This document shows, piece by piece, positions 40,851 through 56,200 of a stretch of DNA of 64,000 bases (position 1 is its first letter; each line of letters starts with the position of its first letter). A program made the position numbers and the translations under genes. The notes under the pieces were generated by a model, which worked only from the letters and a program-made list of their open reading frames with translations, was not told the DNA's origin and ran no database searches. This DNA is from Sipunculus nudus (taxonomy: Eukaryota > Annelida > Sipuncula > Golfingiida > Sipunculidae). The DNA lies in assembly GCA_026874595.1 (NCBI GenBank), contig CM049315.1, positions 17,627,664 through 17,691,663 on the forward strand, read 5' to 3'.

Positions 40851-42417
40851 GTTGCCTGAATCTCCCGGTAGGGTGAGCCCCCACCAGTCAAACAAAGAGG
40901 GGTCCCCATCTAGTAATTTTGCAATTGCCGACAATTTAGCAACTTTGTAGTTCCCTGTATCCTCCGGTAGGGTGAGCTCCTTGGATCATACACTGAGGGG
41001 CTCCCATCCAGCCATTCCGCAAATTGCAAGCAATTTAGCAAATTGTAGTTCACTGAATCCTCTGGTAGAGTGAGCCCCATCTGGTCAAACCCAGAGGGGT
41101 CCTCACCTAGCAATTTTGCAAATTGCTGGCAATTAAGCAACTTTGAAATTCCCTGAATCTCCTGGTAGGGCGAGCCCCCGACGGGCATACACTGAGGGGC
41201 ACCCATGTAGCAATTCAGCAAATTGCTGGCAATTTAGCAACTTTGTAATTCCCTGAATCCTCCGTTAGGGTGAGCCCACTTCGGCTATACACAGAGGGGT
41301 CCCCATCTAGCAATTCCGCAAATTGCCGGCAATTTAGCAACTTTGTAGTTCCCTGAATCCTCTGGTAGGGTGAGCCCCGGGGATCATACACTGATAGGGC
41401 TCCCATCAAGCAATTCCGCAAATTGCCGGCAATTTAGCAACTTTGTTGTTCTCTGAATCCCCGGTAGGGTGAGCCCCCACCAGTCAAACAAAGAGGGGTC
41501 CCCATCTAGTAATTTTGCAATTGCCGGCAATTTAGCAACTTTGTAGTTCCCTGAATCCTCCGGTAGGGTGAGCTCCTTGGATCATACACTGAGGGGCTCC
41601 CATCCAGCCATTCCGCAAATTGCAAGCAATTTAGCAAATTGTAGTTCACTGAATCCTCTGGTAGAGTGAGCCCCATCTGGTCAAACCCAGAGGGGTCCTC
41701 ACCTAGCAATTTTGCAAATTGCTGGCAATTAAGCAACTTTGAAATTCCCTGAATCTCCTGGTAGGGCGAGCCCCCGACGGGCATACGCTGAGGGGCTCCC
41801 ATACAGCAATTCCGCAAATTGCCGGCAATTTAGCAACTTTTTAGTTCCTTGAATGCTCAGGTAGGATGAGTCCCGGGGATCATACACTGAGGGGCTCCCT
41901 TCCAGCAATTCCGCTAATTGCCGGCAATTAAACAACTTGGTAGTTCTCTGAATCTCCCGGTAGGTTAAGCCCCCGCCGGTCAAACACAGAGGGGTCCCCA
42001 TCTCGCAATTTCGCAAATTGCTGGCAATTAAGCAACTTTGTTGTTCCCTGAATCTCCCGGTAGGGCGAGTCCCCGCCAGTCAAACACAGAGGGGTCCCCA
42101 TCTAGCAATTTTGCAAATTGCTGGCAATTAGACAACTTTGAAGTTCCCTGAATCTCCCGGTAGTGTGAGCCCTCGATGGTCACACACTGAAGGGGCTCCC
42201 ATCCAGCAATTCCGCAAATTGCCGGCAAGTTAGCAACTTTGTAGTTCCCTGAATGCTCCGGTAGGATGAGCCCCGGGGACCATACACTGAGGGGCTCCCA
42301 TCCAGCAATTACGCAAATTGCCGGCAACTTAGCAAATTTGTAGTTCTCCGAATCATCCGGTAAAGTGAGCCGCATCTGGTCAAACTCAGAGGGGTATCCA
42401 TCTAGCAAGTATGCGAA

Positions 42418-45400
42418 TTGCTGGCAATTAAGCAACTTTGTTGTTCCCTGAATCTCCCGGTAGGGCGAGTTCCCGCCGGTCAAACACTGAGGGGCTCCCA
42501 TCCAGCAATTCCGCAAATTGCCGGCAATCAGACAACTTTGAAGTTCCTAGATTCCTCCGGTAAAAATGAGCCCCATCTGGGCATACACAGAGGGGTCCCC
42601 ATCAAGCAATTTCGCAAATTGCCAGCAATTCAGCAACTTTGTAGTTCTCTGAATGCTCAGGTAGGCTGAGTCCCGGGGATCATACACTGAGGGGCTCGCT
42701 TCCAGCAATTCCGCAAATTGCCGGCAATTTAACAACTTGGTAGTTCTCTGAATCTCCCGGTAGGTTGAGCCCCCGCCGGTCAAACACAGAGGGGTCCCCA
42801 TCTAGCAATTTCGCAAAGTTCTGGCAATTAAGCAACTTTGTTGTTGCCTGAATCTCCCGGTAGGGTGAGCCCCCACCAGTCAAACAAAGAGGGGTCCCCA
42901 TCTAGTAATTTTGCAATTGCCGACAATTTAGCAACTTTGTAGTTCCCTGAATCCTCCGGTAGGGTGAGCTCCTTGGATCATACACTGAGGGGCTCCCATC
43001 CAGCCATTCCGCAGGCAATTAAGCAACTTTGTTGTTCCCTGAATCTCCCGGTAGGGTGAGCCCCAACCAGTCAAACAAAGAGGGGTCCCCATCTAGTAAT
43101 TTTGCAATTGCCGACAATTTAGCAACTTTGTAGTTCCCTGAATCCTCCGGTAGGGTGAGCTCCTTGGATCATACACTGAGGGGCTCCCATCCAGCCATTC
43201 CGCAAATTGCAAGCAATTTAGCAAATTGTAGTTCACTGAATCCTCTGGTAGAGTGAGCCCCATCTGGTCAAACCCAGAGGGGTCCTCACCTAGCAATTTT
43301 GCAAATTGCTGGCAATTAAACAACTTTGAAATTCCCTGAATCTCCTGGTAGGGCGAGCCCCCGACGGGCATACACTGAGGGGCTCCCATACAGCAATTCC
43401 GCAAATTGCCGGCAATTTAGCAACTTTTTAGTTCTCTGAATCCTCTGGTAAAGTGAGCCCCATCTGGTCAAACACAGAGGGATCCCTTCTATCAATTTCG
43501 CATATTGCTTGCAATTAATCAACTTTGTAGTTCCCTAAATCTCCCGGTAGGGCGAGCCTCGGACGGTCATACACTGAGGGGCTCCCATCCAGCAATTCCG
43601 CAAATTGCCGGCAATTTAGCAACTTTGTAGTTCCTTGAATGCTCAGGTAGGGTGAGTCCCGGGGATCATACACTGAGGGGCTCCCTTCCAGCAATTCCGC
43701 TAATTGCCGGCAATTAAACAACTTGGTAGTTCTCTGAATCTCCCGGTAGGTTAAGCCCCCGCCGGTCAAACACAGAGGGGTCCGCATCTCGCAATTTCGC
43801 AAATTGCTGGCAATTAAGCAACTTTGTTGTTCCCTGAATCTCCCGGTAGGGCGAGTCCCCGCCAGTCAAACACAGAGGGGTCCCCATCTAGCAATTTTGC
43901 AAATTGCTGGCAATTAGACAACTTTGAAGTTCCCTGAATCTCCCGGTAGTGTGAGCCCTCGATGGTCACACACTGAGGGGCTCCCATCCAGCAATTCCGC
44001 AAATTGCCGGCAAGTTAGCAACTTTGTAGTTCCCTGAATGCTCCGGTAGGATGAGCCATGGGGACCATACACTGAGGGGCTCCCATCCAGCAATTACGCA
44101 AATTGCCGGCAACTTAGCAAATTTGTAGTTCTCCGAATCATCCGGTAAAGTGAGCCGCATCTGGTCAAACTCAGAGGGGTATCCATCTAGCAAGTATGCG
44201 AATTGCTGGCAATTAAGCAACTTTGTTGTTCCCTGAATCTCCCGGTAGGGCGAGTTCCCGCCGGTCAAACACTGAGGGGCTCCCATCCAGCAATTCCGCA
44301 AATTGCTGGCAATCAGACAACTTTGAAGTTCCCTGATTCCTCCGGTAAAAATGAGCCCCATCTGGGCATACACAGAGGGGTCCCCATCAAGCAATTTCGC
44401 GAATTGCCAGCAATTCAGCAACTTTGTAGTTCTCTGAATGCTCAGGTAGGCTGAGTCCCGGGGATCATACACTGAGGGGCTCGCTTCCAGCAATTCCGCA
44501 AATTGCCGGCAATTTAACAACTTGGTAGTTCTCTGAATCTCCCGGTAGGTTGAGCCCCCGCCGGTCAAACACAGAGGGGTCCCCATCTAGCAATTTCGCA
44601 AAGTGCTGGCAATTAAGCAACTTTGTTGTTCCCTGAATCTCCCGGTAGGGTGAGCCCCCACCAGTCAAACAAAGAGGGGTCCCCATCTAGTAATTTTGCA
44701 ATTGCCGACAATTTAGCAACTTTGTAGTTCCCTGAATCCTCCGGTAGGGTGAGCTCCTTGGATCATACACTGAGGGGCTCCCATCCAGCCATTCCGCAAA
44801 TTGCAAGCAATTTAGCAAATTGTAGTTCACTGAATCCTCTGGTAGAGTGAGCCCCATCTGGTCAAACCCAGAGGGGTCCTCACCTAGCAATTTTGCAAAT
44901 TGCTGGCAATTAAGCAACTTTGAAATTCCCTGAATCTCCTGGTAGGGCGAGCCCCCGACGGGCATACACTGAGGGGCTCCCATACAGCAATTCCGCAAAT
45001 TGCCGGCAATTTAGCAACTTTTTAGTTCTCTGAATCCTCGGGTAAAGTGAGCCCCATCTGGTCAAACACAGAGGGATCCCTTCTATCAATTTCGCATATT
45101 GCTTGCAATTAATCAACTTTGTAGTTCCCTAAATCTCCCGGTAGGGCGAGCCTCGGACGGTCAAACACTGAGGGGCTCCCATCCAGCAATTCCGCAAATT
45201 GCCGGCAATCAGACAACTTCGAAGTTCCTAGATTCCTCCGGTAAAAATGAGCCCCATCTGGGCATACACAGAGGGGTCCCCATCAAGCAATTTCGCAAAT
45301 TGCCAGCAATTCAGCAACTTTGTAGTTCTCTGAATGCTCAGGTAGGCTGAGTCCCGGGGATCATACACTGAGGGGCTCGCTTCCAGCAATTCCGCAAATT

Positions 45401-48400
45401 GCCGGCAATTTAACAACTTGGTAGTTCTCTGAATCTCCCGGTAGGTTGAGCCCCCGCCGGTCAAACACAGAGGGGTCCCCATCTAGCAATTTCGCAAAGT
45501 TCTGGCAATTAAGCAACTTTGTTGTTGCCTGAATCTCCCGGTAGGGTGAGCCCCCACCAGTCAAACAAAGAGGGGTCCCCATCTAGTAATTTTGCAATTG
45601 CCGACAATTTAGCAACTTTGTAGTTCCCTGAATCCTCCGGTAGGGTGAGCTCCTTGGATCATACACTGAGGGGCTCCCATCCAGCCATTCCGCAGGCAAT
45701 TAAGCAACTTTGTTGTTCCCTGAATCTCCCGGTAGGGTGAGCCCCCACCAGTCAAACAAAGAGGGGTCCCCATCTAGTAATTTTGCAATTGCCGACAATT
45801 TAGCAACTTTGTAGTTCCCTGAATCCTCCAGTAGGGTGAGCTCCTTGGATCATACACTGAGGGGCTCCCATCCAGCCATTCCGCAAATTGCAAGCAATTT
45901 AGCAAATTGTAGTTCACTGAATCCTCTGGTAGAGTGAGCCCCATCTGGTCAAACCCAGAGGGGTCCTCACCTAGCAATTTTGCAAATTGCTGGCAATTAA
46001 GCAACTTTGAAATTCCCTGAATCTCCTGGTAGGGCGAGCCCCCGACGGGCATACACTGAGGGGCTCCCATACAGCAATTCCGCAAATTGCCGGCAATTTA
46101 GCAACTTTTTAGTTCTCTGAATCCTCTGGTAAAGTGAGCCCCATCTGGTCAAACACAGAGGGATCCCTTCTATCAATTTCGCATATTGCTTGCAATTAAT
46201 CAACTTTGTAGTTCCCTAAATCTCCCGGTAGGGCGAGCCTCGGACGGTCATACACTGAGGGGCTCCCATCCAGCAATTCCGCAAATTGCCGGCAATTTAG
46301 CAACTTTGTAGTTCCTTGAATGCTCAGGTAGGGTGAGTCCCGGGGATCATACACTGAGGGGCTCCCTTCCAGCAATTCCGCTAATTGCCGGCAATTAAAC
46401 AACTTGGTAGTTCTCTGAATCTCCCGGTAGGTTAAGCCCCCGCCGGTCAAACACAGAGGGGTCCGCATCTCGCAATTTCGCAAATTGCTGGCAATTAAGC
46501 AACTTTGTTGTTCCCTGAATCTCCCGGTAGGGCGAGTCCCCGCAAGTCAAACACAGAGGGGTCCCCATCTAGCAATTTTGCAAATTGCTGGCAATTAGAC
46601 AACTTTGAAGTTCCCTGAATCTCCCGGTAGTGTGAGCCCTCGATGGTCACACACTGAGGGGCTCCCATCCAGCAATTCCGCAAATTGCCGGCAAGTTAGC
46701 AACTTTGTAGTTCCCTGAATGCTCCGGTAGGATGAGCCATGGGGACCATACACTGAGGGGCTCCCATCCAGCAATTACGCAAATTGCCGGCAACTTAGCA
46801 AATTTGTAGTTCTCCGAATCATCCGGTAAAGTGAGCCGCATCTGGTCAAACTCAGAGGGGTATCCATCTAGCAAGTATGCGAATTGCTGGCAATTAAGCA
46901 ACTTTGTTGTTCCCTGAATCTCCCGGTAGGGCGAGTTCCCGCCGGTCAAACACTGAGGGGCTCCCATCCAGCAATTCCGCAAATTGCTGGCAATCAGACA
47001 ACTTTGAAGTTCCCTGATTCCTCCGGTAAAAATGAGCCCCATCTGGGCATACACAGAGGGGTCCCCATCAAGCAATTTCGCGAATTGCCAGCAATTCAGC
47101 AACTTTGTAGTTCTCTGAATGCTCAGGTAGGCTGAGTCCCGGGGATCATACACTGAGGGGCTCGCTTCCAGCAATTCCGCAAATTGCCGGCAATTTAACA
47201 ACTTGGTAGTTCTCTGAATCTCCCGGTAGGTTGAGCCCCCGCCGGTCAAACACAGAGGGGTCCCCATCTAGCAATTTCGCAAAGTGCTGGCAATTAAGCA
47301 ACTTTGTTGTTCCCTGAATCTCCCGGTAGGGTGAGCCCCCACCAGTCAAACAAAGAGGGGTCCCCATCTAGTAATTTTGCAATTGCCGACAATTTAGCAA
47401 CTTTGTAGTTCCCTGAATCCTCCGGTAGGGTGAGCTCCTTGGATCATACACTGAGGGGCTCCCATCCAGCCATTCCGCAAATTGCAAGCAATTTAGCAAA
47501 TTGTAGTTCACTGAATCCTCTGGTAGAGTGAGCCCCATCTGGTCAAACCCAGAGGGGTCCTCACCTAGCAATTTTGCAAATTGCTGGCAATTAAGCAACT
47601 TTGAAATTCCCTGAATCTCCTGGTAGGGCGAGCCCCCGACGGGCATACACTGAGGGGCTCCCATACAGCAATTCCGCAAATTGCCGGCAATTTAGCAACT
47701 TTTTAGTTCTCTGAATCCTCGGGTAAAGTGAGCCCCATCTGGTCAAACACAGAGGGATCCCTTCTATCAATTTCGCATATTGCTTGCAATTAATCAACTT
47801 TGTAGTTCCCTAAATCTCCCGGTAGGGCGTGCCTCGGACGGTCAAACACTGAGGGGCTCCCATCCAGCAATTCCGCAAATTGCCGGCAATCAGACAACTT
47901 CGAAGTTCCTAGATTCCTCCGGTAAAAATGAGCCCCATCTGGGCATACACAGAGGGGTCCCCATCAAGCAATTTCGCAAATTGCCAGCAATTCAGCAACT
48001 TTGTAGTTCTCTGAATGCTCAGGTAGGCTGAGTCCCGGGGATCATACACTGAGGGGCTCGCTTCCAGCAATTCCGCAAATTGCCGGCAATTTAACAACTT
48101 GGTAGTTCTCTGAATCTCCCGGTAGGTTGAGCCCCCGCCGGTCAAACACAGAGGGGTCCCCATCTAGCAATTTCGCAAGGTTCTGGCAATTAAGCAACTT
48201 TGTTGTTGCCTGAATCTCCCGGTAGGGTGAGCCCCCACCAGTCAAACAAAGAGGGGTCCCCATCTAGTAATTTTGCAATTGTCGACAATTTAGCAACTTT
48301 GTAGTTCCCTGAATCCTCCGGTAGGGTGAGCTCCTTGGATCATACACTGAGGGGCTCCCATCCAGCCATTCCGCAGGCAATTAAGCAACTTTGTTGTTCC

Positions 48401-50460
48401 CTGAATCTCCCGGTAGGGTGAGCCCCCACCAGTCAAACAAAGAGGGGTCCCCATCTAGTAATTTTGCAATTGCCGACAATTTAGCAACTTTGTAGTTCCC
48501 TGAATCCTCCGGTAGGGTGAGCTCCTTGGATCATACACTGAGGGGCTCCCATCCAGCCATTCCGCAAATTGCAAGCAATTTAGCAAATTGTAGTTCACTG
48601 AATCCTCTGGTAGAGTGAGCCCCATCTGGTCAAACCCAGAGGGGTCCTCACCTAGCAATTTTGCAAATTGCTGGCAATTAAGCAACTTTGAAATTCCCTG
48701 AATCTCCTGGTAGGGCGAGCCCCCGACGGGCATACACTGAGGGGCTCCCATACAGCAATTCCGCAAATTGCCGGCAATTTATCAACTTTTTAGTTCTCTG
48801 AATCCTCTGGTAAAGTGAGCCCCATCTGGTCAAACACAGAGGGATCCCTTCTATCAATTTCGCATATTGCTTGCAATTAATCAACTTTGTAGTTCCCTAA
48901 ATCTCCCGGTAGGGCGAGCCTCGGACGGTCATACACTGAGGGGCTCCCATCCAGCAATTCCGCAAATTGCCGGCAATTTAGCAACTTTGTAGTTCCTTGA
49001 ATGCTCAGGTAGGGTGAGTCCCGGGGATCATACACTGAGGGGCTCCCTTCCAGCAATTCCGCTAATTGCCGGCAATTAAACAACTTGGTAGTTCTCTGAA
49101 TCTCCCGGTAGGTTAAGCCCCCGCCGGTCAAACACAGAGGGGTCCGCATCTCGCAATTTCGCAAATTGCTGGCAATTAAGCAACTTTGTTGTTCCCTGAA
49201 TCTCCCGGTAGGGCGAGTCCCCGCAAGTCAAACACAGAGGGGTCCCCATCTAGCAATTTTGCAAATTGCTGGCAATTAGACAACTTTGAAGTTCCCTGAA
49301 TCTCCCGGTAGTGTGAGCCCTCGATGGTCACACACTGAGGGGCTCCCATCCAGCAATTCCGCAAATTGCCGGCAAGTTAGCAACTTTGTAGTTCCCTGAA
49401 TGCTCCGGTAGGATGAGCCATGGGGACCATACACTGAGGGGCTCCCATCCAGCAATTACGCAAATTGCCGGCAACTTAGCAAATTTGTAGTTCTCCGAAT
49501 CATCCGGTAAAGTGAGCCGCATCTGGTCAAACTCAGAGGGGTATCCATCTAGCAAGTATGCGAATTGCTGGCAATTAAGCAACTTTGTTGTTCCCTGAAT
49601 CTCCCGGTAGGGCGAGTTCCCGCCGGTCAAACACTGAGGGGCTCCCATCCAGCAATTCCGCAAATTGCTGGCAATCAGACAACTTTGAAGTTCCCTGATT
49701 CCTCCGGTAAAAATGAGCCCCATCTGGGCATACACAGAGGGGTCCCCATCAAGCAATTTCGCGAATTGCCAGCAATTCAGCAACTTTGTAGTTCTCTGAA
49801 TGCTCAGGTAGGCTGAGTCCCGGGGATCATACACTGAGGGGCTCGCTTCCAGCAATTCCGCAAATTGCCGGCAATTTAACAACTTGGTAGTTCTCTGAAT
49901 CTCCCGGTAGGTTGAGCCCCCGCCGGTCAAACACAGAGGGGTCCCCATCTAGCAATTTCGCAAAGTGCTAGCAATTAAGCAACTTTGTTGTTCCCTGAAT
50001 CTCCCGGTAGGGTGAGCCCCCACCAGTCAAACAAAGAGGGGTCCCCATCTAGTAATTTTGCAATTGCCGACAATTTAGCAACTTTGTAGTTCCCTGAATC
50101 CTCCGGTAGGGTGAGCTCCTTGGATCATACACTGAGGGGCTCCCATCCAGCCATTCCGCAAATTGCAAGCAATTTAGCAAATTGTAGTTCACTGAATCCT
50201 CTGGTAGAGTGAGCCCCATCTGGTCAAACCCAGAGGGGTCCTCACCTAGCAATTTTGCAAATTGCTGGCAATTAAGCAACTTTGAAATTCCCTGAATCTC
50301 CTGGTAGGGCGAGCCCCCGACGGGCATACACTGAGGGGCTCCCATACAGCAATTCCGCAAATTGCCGGCAATTTAGCAACTTTTTAGTTCTCTGAATCCT
50401 CGGGTAAAGTGAGCCCCATCTGGTCAAACACAGAGGGATCCCTTCTATCAATTTCGCATA
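42418..50460. repeat. three 2681-bp higher-order units
   Basis: Units start near 42418, 45099 and 47780. Internal landmarks (43093/45774/48455, 43814/46495/49176, 44203/46884/49565) keep the exact 2681 bp step. Confidence 0.85.
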
Positions 50461-53258
50461 TTGCTTGCAATTAATCAACTTTGTAGTTCCCTAAATCTTC
50501 CGGTAGGGCGAGCCTCGGACGGTCATACACTGAGGGGCTCCCATCCAGCAATTCCGCAAATTGCCGGCAATTTAGCAACTTTGTAGTTCCTTGAATGCTC
50601 AGGTAGGGTGAGTCCCGGGGATCATACACTGAGGGGCTCCCTTCCAGCAATTCCGCTTATTGCCGGCAATTAAACAACTTGGTAGTTCTCTGAATCTCCC
50701 GGTAGGTTAAGCCCCCGCCGGTCAAACACAGAGGGGTCCGCATCACGCAATTTCGCAAATTGCTGGCAATTAAGCAACTTTGTTGTTCCCTGAATCTCCC
50801 GGTAGGGCGAGTCCCCGCCAGTCAAACACAGAGGGGTCCCCATCTAGCAATTTTGCAAATTGCTGGCAATTAGACAACTTTGAAGTTCCCTGAATCTCCC
50901 GGTAGTGTGAGCCCTCGATGGTCACACACTGAGGGGCTCCCATCCAGCCATTCCGCAAATTGCAAGCAATTTAGCAAATTGTAGTTCACTGAATCCTCTG
51001 GTAGAGTGAGCCCCATCTGGTCAAACCCAGAGGGGTCCTCACCTAGCAATTTTGCAAATTGCTGGCAATTAAGCAACTTTGAAATTCCCTGAATCTCCTG
51101 GTAGGGCGAGCCCCCGACGGGCATACACTGAGGGGCTCCCATACAGCAATTCCGCAAATTGCCGGCAATTTAGCAACTTTTTAGTTCTCTGAATCCTCGG
51201 GTAAAGTGAGCCCCATCTGGTCAAACACAGAGGGATCCCTTCTATCAATTTCGCATATTGCTTGCAATTAATCAACTTTGTAGTTCCCTAAATCTCCCGG
51301 TAGGGCGAGCCTCGGACGGTCATACACTGAGGGGCTCCCATCCAGCAATTCCGCAAATTGCCGGCAATTTAGCAACTTTGTAGTTCCTTGAATGCTCAGG
51401 TAGGGTGAGTCCCGGGGATCATACACTGAGGGGCTCCCTTCCAGCAATTCCGCTAATTGCCGGCAATTAAACAACTTGGTAGTTCTCTGAATCTCCCGGT
51501 AGGTTAAGCCCCCGCCGGTCAAACACAGAGGGGTCCGCATCTCGCAATTTCGCAAATTGTTGGCAATTAAGCAACTTTGTTGTTCCCTGAATCTCCCGGT
51601 ACTGTGAGCCCTCGATGGTCACACACTGAGGGGCTCCCATCCAGGAATCCCGCAAATTGCCGGCAATTTAGCAATTTTGTAGTTCTCTGAATCCCCCGGT
51701 AGGATGAGCCCCCGACGGTCAAACACAGAGGGGTCCCCATCTAGCAATTTCGCAAATTGCTGGCAATTAAGCAACTTTGTTGTTCCCTGAATCTCCCGGT
51801 AGGGCGAGTCCCCGCCTGTCAAACACTGAGGGGCTCCCATCCAGCAATTCCGCAAATTGCCGGCAATCAGACTACTTTGAAGTTCCCTGATTCCTCCGGT
51901 AAAAATGAGCCCCATCTGGGCATACACAGAGGGGTCCCCATCAAGCAATTTCGCAAATTGCCAGCAATTCAGCAACTTTGTAGTTCTCTGAATGCTCAGG
52001 TAGGCTGAGTCCCGGGGATCATACACTGAGGGGCTCGCTTCCAGCAATTCCGCAAATTGCCGGCAATTTAACAACTTGGTAGTTCTCTGAATCTCCCGGT
52101 AGGTTGAGCCCCGCCGGTCAAACACAGAGGGGTCCCCATCTAGCAATTTCGCAAAGTGCTGGCAATTAAGCAACTTTGTTGTTCCCTGAATCTCCCGGTA
52201 GGGCGAGTCCCCGCCGGTCAAACACAGAGGGGTCCCCATGTAGCAATTCCGCAAACTGCCGGCAATTTAGCAACTTTGTAGTTCTAAGAATCCTCTGTTA
52301 GGGTGACCCCCGGGGATCATACACTGACGGGCTCCCTTCCACCAATTTCGCAAATTGCCGGCAATTTCGCAACTTTATAGTTCCCTGAATCCTTCGGTAG
52401 GGTGAGCCCCGGGGATCATACACTGATAGGGCTCCCATCAAGCAATTCCGCAAATTGCCGGCAATTTAGCAACTTTGTTGTTCTCTGAATCCCCGGTAGG
52501 GTGAGCCCCCACCAGTCAAACAAAGAGGGGTCCCCATCTAGTAATTTTGCAATTGCCGACAATTTAGCAACTTTGTAGTTCCCTGAATCCTCCGGTGGGG
52601 TGAGCTCCTTGGATCATACACTTAGGGGCTCCCATCCAGCCATTCCGCAAATTGCAAGCAATTTAGCAAATTGTAGTTCACTGAATCCTCTGGTAGAGTG
52701 AGCCCCATCTGGTCAAACCCAGAGGGGTCCTCACCTAGCAATTTGGAAATTGCTGGCAATTAAGCATCTTTGAAATTCCCTGAATCTCCTGGTAGGGCGA
52801 GCCCCCGACGGGCATACACTGAGGGGCTCCCATCCAGCAATTCCGCAAATTGCCGGCAATTTAGCAACTTTTTAGTTCTCTGAATCCTCGGGTAAAGTGA
52901 GCCCCATCTGGTCAAACACAGAGGGATCCCTTCTATCAATTTCGCATATTGCTGGCAATTAAGCAACTTTGTAGTTCCCTAAATCTCCCGGTAGGGCGAG
53001 CCTCGGACGGTCATACACTGAGGGGCTCCCTTCCAGCAATTCCGCAAATTGCCGGCAATTTATCAACTTTTTAGTTCCTTGAATGCTCAGGTAGGGAGAG
53101 TCCCGGGGATCATACACTGAGGGGCTCCCTTCCAGCAATTCCGCTAATTGCCGGCAATTAAACAACTTGGTAGTTCTCTGAATCTCCCGGTAGGTTAAGC
53201 CCCCGCCGGTCAAACACAGAGGGGTCCCCATCTCGCAATTTCGCAAATTGCTGGCAAT

Positions 53259-56200
53259 TAAGCAACTTTGTTGTTCCCTGAATCTCCCGGTAGGGCGAGT
53301 CCCCGCCAGTCAAACACAGAGGGGTCCCCATCTAGCAATTTTGCAAATTGCTGGCAATTGGACAACTTTGAAGTTCCCTGAATCTCCCGGTAGTGTGAGC
53401 CCTCGATGGTCACACACTGAGGGGCTCCCATCCAGCAATTCCGCAAATTGCCGGCAATTTAGCAACTTTGTAGTTCCCTGAATGCTCCGGTAGGATGAGC
53501 CATGGGGACCATACACTGATTGGCTCCCATCCAGCAATTACGCAAATTGCCGGCAACTTAGCAAATTTGTAGTTCTCCGAATCATCCGGTAAAGTGAGCC
53601 GCATCTGGTCAAACTCAGAGGGGTATCCATCTAGCAAGTATGCGAATTGCTGGCAATTAAGCAACTTTGTTGTTCCCTGAATCTCCCGGTAGGGCGAGTT
53701 CCCGCCGGTCAAACACTGAGGGGCTCCCATCCAGCAATTCCGCAAATTGCTGGCAATCAGACAACTTTGAAATTCCCTGATTCCTCCGGTAAAAATGAGC
53801 CCCATCTGGGCATACACAGAGGGGTCCCCATCAAGCAATTTCGCAAATTGCCAGCAATTCAGCAACTTTGTAGTTCTCTGAATGCTCAGGTAGGCTGAGT
53901 CCCGGGGATCATACACTGAGGGGCTCGCTTCCAGCAATTCCGCAAATTGCCGGCAATTCAACAACTTGGTAGTTCTCTGAATCTCCCGGTAGGTTGAGCC
54001 CCCGCCGGTCAAACACAGAGGGGTCCCCATCTAGCAATTTCGCAAAGTGCTGGCAATTAAGCAACTTTGTTGTTCCCTGAATCTCCCGGTAGGGTGAGCC
54101 CCCACCAGTCAAACAAAGAGGGGTCCCCATCTAGTAATTTTGCAATTTCCGACAATTTAGCAACTTTGTAGTTCCCTGAATCCTCCGGTAGGGTGAGCTC
54201 CTTGGATCATACACTGAGGGGCTCCCATCCAGCCATTCCGCAAATTGCAAGCAATTTAGCAAATTGTAGTTCACTGAATCCTCTGGTAGAGTGAGCCCCA
54301 TCTGGTCAAACCCAGAGGGGTCCTCACCTAGCAATTTTGCAAATTGCCGGCAATTTAGCAATTTTGTAGTTCTCTGAATCCCCCGGTAGGGTGAGCCCCC
54401 GACGGTCAAACACAGAAGGGTCCCCATCTAGCAATTTCGCAAATTGCTGGCAATTAAGCAACTTTGTTGTTCCCTGAATCTCCCGGTAGGGCGAGTCCCC
54501 GCCGGTCAAACACAGAGGGGTCCCCATCTAGCAATTTCGCAAAGTTCTGGCAATTAAGCAACTTTGTTGTTCCCTGAATCTCCCGGTAGGGCGAGTCCCC
54601 GCCGGTCAAACACAGAGGGGTCCCCATGTAGCAATTCCGCAAACTGCCGGCAATTTAGCAACTTTGTAGTTCTAAGAATCCTCCGTTAGGGTGACCCCCG
54701 GGGATCATACACTGACGGGCTCCCTTCCACCAATTTCGCAAATTGCCGGCAATTTCGGAACTTTATAGTTCTCTGAATCCCCCTGTAGGGTGAGCCCCGC
54801 CGGTCAAACACAGAGGGGCACCCATGTAGCAATTCCGCAAATTGCTGGCAATTTAGCAACTTTGTAATTCCCTGAATCCTCCGTTAGGGTGAGCCCACTT
54901 CGGCTATACACAGAGGGGTCCCCATCTAGCAATTCCGCAAATTGCCGGCAATTTAGCAACTTTGTAGTTCCCTGAATCCTCCGGTAGGGTGAGCCCCGGG
55001 GATCATACACTGATAGGGCTCCCATCAAGCAATTCCGCAAATTGCCGGCAATTTAGCAACTTTGTTGTTCTCTGAATCCCCGGTAGGGTGAGCCCCCACC
55101 AGTCAAACAAAGAGGGGTCCCCATCTAGTAATTTTGCAATTGCCGACAATTTAGCAACTTTGTAGTTCCCTGAATCCTCCGGTAGGGTGAGCTCCTTGGA
55201 TCATACACTGAGGGGCTCCCAACCAGCCATTCCGCAAATTGCCGGCAATTTAGCAACTTTTTAGTTCTCTGAATCCTCGGGTAAAGTGAGCCCCATCTGG
55301 TCAAACACAGAGGGATCCCTTCTATCAATTTCGCATATTGCTGGCAATTAAGCAACTTTGTAGTTCCCTAAATCTCCCGGTAGGGCGAGCCTCGGACGGT
55401 CATACACTGAGGGGCTCCCATCCAACAATTCCGCAAATTGCCGGCAATTTAGCAACTTTGTAGTTCCTTGAATGCTCAGGAAGGATGAGTCCCGGGGATC
55501 ATACTCTGAGGGGCTCCCTTCCAGCAATTCCGCTAATTGCCGGCAATTAAACAACTTGGTAGTTCTCTGAATCTCCCGGTAGGTTAAGCCCCCGCCGGTC
55601 AAACACAGAGGGGTCCCCATCTCGCAATTTCGCAAATTGCTGGCAATTAAGCAACTTTGTTGTTCCCTGAATCTCCCGGTAGGGCGAGTCCCCGCCAGTC
55701 AAACACAGAGGGGTCCCCATCTAGCAATTTTGCAAATTGCTGGCAATTAGACAACTTTGAAGTTCCCTGAATCTCCCGGTAGTGTGAGCCCTCGATGGTC
55801 ACACACTGAGGGGCTCCCATCCAGCAATTCCGCAAATTGCCGGCAAGTTAGCAACTTTGTAGTTCCCTGAATGCTCCGGTAGGATGAGCCCCGGGGACCA
55901 TACACTGAGGGGCTCCCATCCAGCAATTACGCAAATTGCCGGCAACTTAGCAAATTTGTAGTTCTCCGAATCATCCGGTAAAGTGAGCCGCATCTGGTCA
56001 AACTCAGAGGGGTATCCATCTAGCAAGTATGCGAATTGCTGGCAATTAAGCAACTTTGTTGTTCCCTGAATCTCCCGGTAGGGCGAGTTCCCGCCGGTCA
56101 AACACTGAGGGGCTCCCATCCAGCAATTCCGCAAATTGCTGGCAATCAGACAACTTTGAAGTTCCTAGATTCCTCCGGTAAAAATGAGCCCCATCTGGGC